Positions 14,704 through 20,108 of a stretch of 20,108 bases of DNA are shown here, one piece after another. Position numbers and translations under genes: made by a program. Source of the stretch: Candidatus Heimdallarchaeota archaeon (GTDB taxonomy: Archaea > Asgardarchaeota > Njordarchaeia > Njordarchaeales > JAMOTR01); assembly GCA_027068385.1 (NCBI GenBank), contig JAMOTR010000068.1:1-20108 (forward strand), read 5' to 3'. The notes under the pieces are model-generated. The model was not told the DNA's origin, did not search any database, and saw nothing but the letters and a program-made list of their open reading frames with translations. Each line of letters opens with the position of its first letter. Position 1 is the first letter of the stretch.

Positions 14704-15060
14704 TCAGCGAACGTTAACTATAAATCCTTCCTCTAACTTCTTCGCGGCCGTTTCGAACGCCCTCATAGAAGCTTCGACGTCCTTTTCGAACGGTTCTCTA
14801 CCGTTCCTTAGGTCATCTATTACGCGTAGGAACGCGCGCCGCCCGGTCGGTGAGATGCGAGATACAGCGGTGGCGACGGTGATGGTCTCCTTCACGGGCC
14901 CTATCTTTTTACCCTTCATCGGATAGTTCTTCTTACGCGTGTACACTAGGGTCTCGAACCTTTCGTTGATCGCCCTCATGAGTTCCTTTAGCTCCGCTTT
15001 ACCTTCCAATACGTTAACGAACACATTCTTAGCTTTCCTTATAGCCTCGCTTCCCTCCAT
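14704..15060 (-). CDS. Small basic protein of unknown function upstream of DP1
   Basis: The 118-aa protein is not recognised. It appears to be mostly helical: an N-terminal helix (GSEAIRKAKNVFVNVLEG), a second (KAELKELMRAINERFETLVY), a basic loop (RKKNYPMKGKKIGPVKE) and two C-terminal helices (RAFLRVIDDLRNG, DVEASMRAFETAAKKLEEG). Lys and Arg are frequent, which would suit nucleic-acid or ribosome binding, but there is no zinc or helix-turn-helix motif that I can name. It has no signal peptide. It lies 101 bases upstream of DP1 on the same strand; a T run follows its stop, yet DP1 has a ribosome binding site, so partial read-through is possible. The start at ATG 15060 is the only clear in-frame choice. 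Confidence 0.65.
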   Translation of the reverse strand: MEGSEAIRKAKNVFVNVLEGKAELKELMRAINERFETLVYTRKKNYPMKGKKIGPVKETITVATAVSRISPTGRRAFLRVIDDLRNGREPFEKDVEASMRAFETAAKKLEEGFIVNVR

Positions 15061-15142
15061 AGATCGAAGCGATATGAGAGCCTTGATAAGTAATGCGTGC
15101 GGATCGAAAAGATACGCGGGCCCAAAACGAGGGGCGAGAAAG

Positions 15143-15151
15143 CTTTATGTA
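15143..15151 (+). promoter_or_regulatory. TATA-like box for the tRNA-Val gene
   Basis: CTTTATGTA is centred about 31 bases upstream of the mature tRNA 5' end, leaving room for a short 5' leader to be removed by RNase P. A purine-rich GAGAAAG precedes it, as a possible B-recognition element. Confidence 0.5.
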
Positions 15152-15177
15152 CATGATCCCGTAAGTATACTTAGAAA

Positions 15178-15254
15178 GGGCCCGTAGTTCAGCCTGGCAG
15201 AACGCCCGCCTGACGCGCGGGAGGTCCGGGGTTCGAATCCCCGCGGGCCCACCA
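15178..15254 (+). tRNA. tRNA-Val (anticodon GAC), CCA encoded
   Basis: A full cloverleaf can be drawn. The acceptor stem is GGGCCCG/CGGGCCC and the D stem GTTC/GAAC. The anticodon stem CCCGC/GCGGG closes the loop CTGACGC, with GAC at 15212-15214. The T stem CGGGG/CCCCG closes the loop TTCGAAT. The discriminator A is followed by a genomically encoded CCA (15252-15254). There is no intron. GAC reads the valine codons GUC and GUU. The stems are nearly all G-C, as expected for a thermophile. The following protein gene starts 25 bases after the CCA, so the two may share a primary transcript. Confidence 0.97.
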
Positions 15255-15279
15255 AAGAACTTATGGGAGCGTTCATAAA

Positions 15280-17067
15280 ATGGGCGTGATTTACGAGGTG
15301 ATCTTACTTGACGAATCGCGCCTTCCCGTATTTCGGTGGAGGCCTATCGAAGGGCTAATTTCGGAGATCGATCCCACGTTCTTGACCGAGCTCGTGAAGA
15401 TGAGCGAGAAAGCGGTCATCAAAGGCGAGGACGAAGTACGGAACTTCATATCCATGGGAAATTACCTCCTAATCATACACCACGACGGGGATAACACGGG
15501 AGTAAAAATAATCAAAGACGTTGTAGAGAAGAACCTAGGGGAGGATCCTAATAAAATAATAGAGGAGATGCGCGAAGCTCTAATACCGCTTCCCGAAGAG
15601 CTCGACTACATCATAGGACTGATACCCAAAGAGGAATTCGAGATCCGCTACAAGAGGATAAACCCGTTCATGAAGCTGAAGTTAAAGATACGCGGGGCGA
15701 ACATACGCGAGTCCTTCATATCGGGTAAGTTCGATGAAGTGATACTAGCGCAACCTAAGAACGACGTGGAAAGAATGATTCGGGTCGTTTCAGGGGCGTA
15801 TCTTAATAGGTTACCGCCCAAATATCCGGCCCCAAAGCTCCAAGAGATACTAGAGCATGCGGAAAGAATAGAAAACGAGCCTCTAAAGGAGCTCGCTTTA
15901 GCTTACGTTGATCGGCTTCAAGCCGGTCTAACCGCCCACATAGTGATGAAGGTCATGAAGATAAAGGAGGAGCTCAAGAAGGAAATAGAGAAGGATAAGA
16001 TCATAGCCCTTCCGCTAGTTCAAGTAGCCCCGCTTTCACCGGAGCTACAAGAGTTCTCGGAGATCGTGAAGAAGGAGTTTCCCAAGACGTACCGGTATTA
16101 TTACCTCGAAGCGCTCGAAGCGATATTTAAGGCTAGTTACTCGAAGAACAAAATCGACGCTGCGATATCGATATTATCCTCTTTCAAGAAGGACATAAAG
16201 GATCCGGAAAGGAAAATCTTCGAGTCGATAAAGATCGCGGCGGCCGCTGAGGTGTTGATGTATGAGGACGTAGATGACCTAGAGAGGGTAGTGAAAACGC
16301 TTTCGGAGGAAGTAATACGCGCTCAAACCCTAGCTTACGAGGGTCTTAAGGAAGAGCCCAGGGTATTCGTAACGCGGTTGATTACATCTAACGCTACGCT
16401 AGCCTTTGTAAGCACCCTCGTCGGCTTATATTATTACCACAACGACGTCCCCATCTACAGGGCCTACTTTATGAACGGAAGGAAGACCGTAGAGGAACTA
16501 ATAGATAAGATATTCGAGTACCTCAAGTACGAGCGTTTCTCACCGACGTCCGCTCTAGTCGCGTTATCTCTTACGTTCCCCATCATGGCGTATATCTCCG
16601 AGATGACCGGAGAGAGGTTCGAAAAGGGAATGAAAATGCCCATGAGGCTAGCTCGGTTCATAGAAAATAAACGGCCGAGCGGTACAGAAGCTATCTACGA
16701 AGCCGATAGAGATGCGTTCGTGAATCTATCTTTACTACTTATAGACGCGTTCGTCTCGGGCTTCAAGTATATAACGCTAGAGAACAAAGGAATAGCTCTA
16801 GATCTAGCTAAGAACGTTCTAGAGAGATTGTTGATATCGAAGTATTCCGAGGTACGCTCCGTTACTACGCTTCTCGGTCTATCGTTACCAAAGGTTCGGG
16901 CGATCAAAGGAGCCTCGGAGAAGCTAGTGACGGAGACTTCTAACCTCATAAAGAGTAAACTAGGTTCATCCTTCGCGTCCTTCATAGTACTCGCTGAGAT
17001 GAGTAGACGTTTAGAGGAAGCGGGATTCCACGACTTAGCGGAGATCGTATCTAAGGTTTCATCGTAA
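15280..17067 (+). CDS. Longin/roadblock-like domain plus alpha-helical solenoid protein (paralogue B)
   Basis: The 595-aa protein is a paralogue of the one at 1050-2855 and, like it, matches no family I can name. Shared landmarks have nearly the same spacing: LLDESRLPVF (residues 9-18; DES at 9-11 in the other), RP then E-x-DP, HHDGDNTGV (67-75; 65-73 in the other), SFISGKFDEVI (145-155; 143-153) and LPPKYP (178-183; 176-181). The first 90 residues have the strand/helix order of longin and roadblock folds; the rest is helix after helix, with AFVNLSLLLIDAFVSG and the C-terminal FHDLAEIV aligning with the other copy. No signal peptide, membrane helix or catalytic motif is seen. The frame ends on tandem stops (TAATAA), so its end is clean. 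With only 25 bases after the tRNA there is little room for a separate promoter, so it may be transcribed with the tRNA. Confidence 0.8.
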   Translation: MGVIYEVILLDESRLPVFRWRPIEGLISEIDPTFLTELVKMSEKAVIKGEDEVRNFISMGNYLLIIHHDGDNTGVKIIKDVVEKNLGEDPNKIIEEMREALIPLPEELDYIIGLIPKEEFEIRYKRINPFMKLKLKIRGANIRESFISGKFDEVILAQPKNDVERMIRVVSGAYLNRLPPKYPAPKLQEILEHAERIENEPLKELALAYVDRLQAGLTAHIVMKVMKIKEELKKEIEKDKIIALPLVQVAPLSPELQEFSEIVKKEFPKTYRYYYLEALEAIFKASYSKNKIDAAISILSSFKKDIKDPERKIFESIKIAAAAEVLMYEDVDDLERVVKTLSEEVIRAQTLAYEGLKEEPRVFVTRLITSNATLAFVSTLVGLYYYHNDVPIYRAYFMNGRKTVEELIDKIFEYLKYERFSPTSALVALSLTFPIMAYISEMTGERFEKGMKMPMRLARFIENKRPSGTEAIYEADRDAFVNLSLLLIDAFVSGFKYITLENKGIALDLAKNVLERLLISKYSEVRSVTTLLGLSLPKVRAIKGASEKLVTETSNLIKSKLGSSFASFIVLAEMSRRLEEAGFHDLAEIVSKVSS

Positions 17068-17092
17068 TAAGAGGGGTAATCGAATAACGGAT

Positions 17093-17097
17093 TTTTA
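17093..17097 (+). terminator. T run after the paralogue B gene
   Basis: A short T run (GGATTTTTAAC) lies about 25 bases after the stop at 17067 and just before the TATA box of the next gene. It is a plausible intrinsic terminator, though short. Confidence 0.3.
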
Positions 17098-17101
17098 ACA
17101 C

Positions 17102-17110
17102 CTTTATATT
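17102..17110 (+). promoter_or_regulatory. TATA box for the large surface protein gene
   Basis: CTTTATATT, preceded by the purine-containing AACAC, is centred 25 bases before the ATG at 17131. This is the best-formed TATA box in the window and predicts a leaderless mRNA, in keeping with strong expression of a surface protein. Confidence 0.6.
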
Positions 17111-17130
17111 CATCGCGTTTTACTCGAGCC

Positions 17131-20108
17131 ATGAAACGTTCTCTCCTAATAATTCTCTTTCTAACGATACTCTTCTTACCGATACCATCAGCGCACGCGT
17201 ATGACGCTAAGACTTTACCGGACGGAAGCGTAGCCGTGACGGACCTCATGACGGGACACACTACGATATCCCCACAAGCTACGCTCGCTTCTTACGCTAC
17301 ATACCCGCGGCCTTCCTCGCTCTCGAACCTACAATATCGTCAGGTGATAGAGATCGAGAACCCCTCTAGCGTATCTATGACGCGGCCCGTAGAGGTAACG
17401 CTCGATCTACACGACGTAGCTTACCGTACAACGCTCGTGCTCACGGACTCGTCCGGAAACGTGATCCCGTTCCAGGTGTTGAGCTATACCGATTCTGACG
17501 GTGACGGGCGCCTAGAGGAGACGACGATACTGTTCATCGCGAACGTACCTGCCGGGGGTAGTTCGATATTCTTCTTATATTATGATAATAAGGACAAGAG
17601 CACGCCCATTCATAACACGCAAAAGGACTACGTGAACGAGATCTACGGCCTTACCGCTCAGTTTAATACGCGCTCTCTAACCTCCTCGGGAAGCCTCTCT
17701 TCCCAGCGGACCGGCATCAGCGTTTCTCGGGATCCGATATACCAAAACGATGATACCTTCGGGGATTCTAGCGGCTCCTCCTCTACCGTCATAGGGGCGA
17801 AGATCACCGTAACCGTAGGGACCTATCGCTTCATCATATACGCTTCTCCTAAGTTCATACATAACGGAGAGTTCGATTATGATAACGACGGATATACGGA
17901 GACCGCGGACGCTTATACGTTCCGTGAGGGTCTTCAGGTGATTCAATACCGGGACGGTTCCAAGCGGGTGGACATAGTACGTTACGAGCCCGTGTTCTCT
18001 CAAGGTACTGGAGGATCTTACGGATATACCGTCGACATCTTCTCACCGTTCGTCTTCGAAAGCCACGCGTTCGTCCTAGATACCGATAACGATGGTGACG
18101 TAGGTGACGCTTCCGATCCGTCATCTGCCGATCCGAGCGCGTTACACTCTTATACCGATCCCGGGAACCCGTATACTATCCATATAGATGAGGTATCGAT
18201 TACCCTGGGTCCCGTGATGATCTCAATAGACGGACAGGCGTTCGCTGTGCCGATGAACGTAATATGTAAGAACGGCGCCGTAGGAAGGAACGATTACGAG
18301 AACTTCTCCCCCCACTTCTCCCTAAACGAGCTGGTGTCCTACGTGTTCTATTATAACTTACCTTACGTGAAGCTACACAGAAAGCTCATTAACGCCGGTT
18401 CGAGTAGCGTGAGGATAAGCGATAGCTATAGCTTCATGAACACGCAGCCTCTGTTGCATCATACGAACTTCACGGACACCGCTCTCATCAACGACCCTAT
18501 AGGATATCCCGGAGACACGACCTCCGACGCTGCTACGTTCTTCCAGATTCATACCCGGTATGATATCGATAACGTGCCTCCTTATACCGGAGTAGACATA
18601 GCTAGACCGCGGGCGTACGGATTAGCGGACATACTCGGAACCTCGCCTTCGGAGAAGTACGTATATCTAGGACGGTCTTCCGACGCCCCTAATAGAGACT
18701 CCTCTTACCCGCCCGCCATCATAGGAATGATACTACTAAAGTCCGCCGCTTCGGGCTTAAAGCGGCCTTCCGGTGAGGCTATAAGCGATCCGTTCCAGAC
18801 CTTCTACAGCCGCTCGATCACGTACGGACGCATATACAGCGCCACCTCTAATTGGTACGACACGGACGGACAGTACGCTACCGCTTCTATAGGACTCGTA
18901 AAGACCAATAACACCGGGCTCTTACTAGATTCGAACGGGTACATAGAGGGAGAGATATTATACGCGATCTTCTATGGAAACTCCGCTACCCCCACGCAGG
19001 TCGCTAACGTAAAGAACATAGCGTTCAATTCTCCGAGCGTATCCAACGATCCTTCCGGACCCGCTGCGCGGGAGAGCAAGTATAACTTAACCGTGAAGTT
19101 CGTAGACTATCAGGGAGACCCCATCTCCGGAGCCTCCGTGAGGGTATCTTATAGCGGAACCGAGATTACGACCGTAAATACGGACACCGACGGAGCTATA
19201 ATACTTAAGCTAGGAGCTAACGGAACATACTCGCTCACGATCTCTTACGACACTGTGATGGGAACGTTCGTAGAGAAGTTTAACGTGAGTCGGACGGTAA
19301 ACGGCTCGAACCCTGAGGTCACGCTCACCGCCGCGATACAGGACATAGACGTGTTCATAAAGTACCCCGATAACTCCCCGGCCGACGGGGTAGTCTTAAC
19401 GGTATACGGAGAAAACTCCTCTTATACGGGACAGACAACGGAAAAACTCCTCTATAACGTGACTCTATCGAACGGCTACTATCACGTGGAGAACCTACCC
19501 GAAGGCTCCTATCGCTTCGTAATCACGAAATATATAGGTCCCATAAAGGTATACGAGGAGCACGTCGTAAAGGTAAACGCCACGCAGTATTCGTTCACTT
19601 ACTACCTCGACGTGGCGAAGCTCTCGGTGAGCGTGAAGGATCCCGATGGTGCTCCTATAGTGGGAGCCTCCGTAACGGTCGAGGAGTATAACGGAACGGA
19701 GTACGTCACGGTATACACAGGAACCACCGACACGAGCGGACTCGTCTCGTTCGTTCGGGTCCCGATGACGAACCAGACTGATAACCAGCCCGTACGCGTC
19801 CGCGCTTCGTACACCGTATACGGAGTGACGTGTAGCGAGTACACTACCTTAACCCTCTCATCCGACTCCTCTACTTCCATAACTCTAGCCCTATACGATC
19901 TCACGCTCACGATATATGACTCTGAGAACGTACCCGCGGATAACGGAACTATAGTCGTTACGATCACTTACGCGGACGGACAGAACGCTTCGTTCTCCTA
20001 TAGTAGCTATACCTTCACGATAGAGAATTTACCCTCCGCCTCTTACACGTCGAACAACACGATCAAGATAGAAGTTACTTACACCGTAGCCGGAGTCTCA
20101 GCGAGCGC
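17131..20108 (+). CDS. Large secreted surface protein (S-layer or adhesin type), C-terminus beyond window
   Basis: The frame is open from ATG 17131 to the window end, at least 992 residues. It starts with a signal peptide (MKRSLLIILFLTILFLPIPS, then AHA as the likely cleavage site near residue 23). The first 350 residues are beta-rich and contain three acidic calcium-loop motifs of D-x-D-x-D-G type at residues about 121 (DSDGDGRLEE), 249 (DYDNDGYTET) and 317 (DTDNDGDVGD). From about residue 651 four similar beta-sandwich domains begin at about 651, 738, 829 and 922. They have a period near 90 residues and strand patterns such as LTVKFVDYQGDPISGASVRV and LSVSVKDPDGAPIVGASVTV, like carboxypeptidase-regulatory or CNA-B-type stalk domains. 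Asn-X-Ser/Thr sequons are frequent. Together these suggest a calcium-stabilised, glycosylated S-layer or stalk protein. Any C-terminal anchor lies outside the window. Confidence 0.85.
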   Translation, partial: MKRSLLIILFLTILFLPIPSAHAYDAKTLPDGSVAVTDLMTGHTTISPQATLASYATYPRPSSLSNLQYRQVIEIENPSSVSMTRPVEVTLDLHDVAYRTTLVLTDSSGNVIPFQVLSYTDSDGDGRLEETTILFIANVPAGGSSIFFLYYDNKDKSTPIHNTQKDYVNEIYGLTAQFNTRSLTSSGSLSSQRTGISVSRDPIYQNDDTFGDSSGSSSTVIGAKITVTVGTYRFIIYASPKFIHNGEFDYDNDGYTETADAYTFREGLQVIQYRDGSKRVDIVRYEPVFSQGTGGSYGYTVDIFSPFVFESHAFVLDTDNDGDVGDASDPSSADPSALHSYTDPGNPYTIHIDEVSITLGPVMISIDGQAFAVPMNVICKNGAVGRNDYENFSPHFSLNELVSYVFYYNLPYVKLHRKLINAGSSSVRISDSYSFMNTQPLLHHTNFTDTALINDPIGYPGDTTSDAATFFQIHTRYDIDNVPPYTGVDIARPRAYGLADILGTSPSEKYVYLGRSSDAPNRDSSYPPAIIGMILLKSAASGLKRPSGEAISDPFQTFYSRSITYGRIYSATSNWYDTDGQYATASIGLVKTNNTGLLLDSNGYIEGEILYAIFYGNSATPTQVANVKNIAFNSPSVSNDPSGPAARESKYNLTVKFVDYQGDPISGASVRVSYSGTEITTVNTDTDGAIILKLGANGTYSLTISYDTVMGTFVEKFNVSRTVNGSNPEVTLTAAIQDIDVFIKYPDNSPADGVVLTVYGENSSYTGQTTEKLLYNVTLSNGYYHVENLPEGSYRFVITKYIGPIKVYEEHVVKVNATQYSFTYYLDVAKLSVSVKDPDGAPIVGASVTVEEYNGTEYVTVYTGTTDTSGLVSFVRVPMTNQTDNQPVRVRASYTVYGVTCSEYTTLTLSSDSSTSITLALYDLTLTIYDSENVPADNGTIVVTITYADGQNASFSYSSYTFTIENLPSASYTSNNTIKIEVTYTVAGVSAS

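Noticed and set aside
16695..17261. Minus-strand 188-aa frame across the end of paralogue B and the start of the surface protein
   Set aside because: It runs antisense through two supported genes and through the TATA box at 17102; it has no motif of its own.
17677..18124. Minus-strand Arg/Tyr-rich frames inside the surface protein gene
   Set aside because: Their odd composition is the antisense of acidic Asp/Gly/Ser-rich calcium-loop coding sequence.
1..20108. CRISPR array, insertion sequence or integrated element
   Set aside because: No regularly spaced repeats, transposase, integrase or terminal inverted repeats were seen; the tRNA has no partial duplicate that would mark an attachment site.

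Overview
The window is archaeal. It carries ribosomal protein L18e, the anti-association factor aIF6 and the small (DP1) subunit of the archaeal replicative polymerase PolD. It also has a tRNA-Val and AT-rich TATA-like boxes about 23-30 bases upstream of several start codons, which points to leaderless or nearly leaderless mRNAs. PolD is absent from typical Crenarchaeota (established knowledge), so the host is more likely a korarchaeal, aigarchaeal/thaumarchaeal or other PolD-bearing lineage, or a euryarchaeon. The sequence alone does not settle this. Charged, Ile/Val/Lys/Glu-rich proteins, frequent ATA (Ile) codons and very tight gene packing fit a thermophile, but that is inference. All three stop codons are used, so there is no sign of a recoded stop.

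Layout. Bases 1-968 (minus) are the N-terminal two thirds or more of an MFS transporter cut by the window edge. Diverging from it is a 601-aa protein with a longin/roadblock-like N-terminal domain and a helical body (1050-2855), overlapping a P-loop protein of the cyclic-2,3-diphosphoglycerate-synthetase-like family (2839-4308). L18e follows (4373-4744), converging with a 692-aa helical-repeat protein (4750-6828, minus). Upstream of that on the minus strand are a cysteine-type formate dehydrogenase catalytic subunit (6859-8886), aIF6 (8952-9644) and an unknown 130-aa protein (9666-10058). From a shared divergent promoter region three plus-strand genes run rightward: a four-helix membrane protein (10107-10805), a glycosylation-site-rich type I membrane protein (10832-11470) and a phosphohexomutase (11489-12976). 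The mutase converges on, and overlaps by 363 bases, the PolD small subunit (12614-14602, minus), which is preceded by a small basic protein (14704-15060, minus). A tRNA-Val(GAC) (15178-15254) then sits just upstream of a second longin-like/helical protein (15280-17067), a clear paralogue of the first. The window ends inside a large secreted surface protein with calcium-loop motifs and repeated beta-sandwich domains (17131 onward).

Most interesting points. (1) A pair of paralogous proteins, each combining a longin/roadblock-like head with a long alpha-helical body. This resembles eukaryotic trafficking and scaffold proteins, and the pair sits next to core information-processing genes together with a third helical-repeat protein. 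(2) The tail-to-tail overlap of the mutase and DP1 genes, in which both lack a stop at the expected family end. One deletion that removed both stops and the spacer would explain it.
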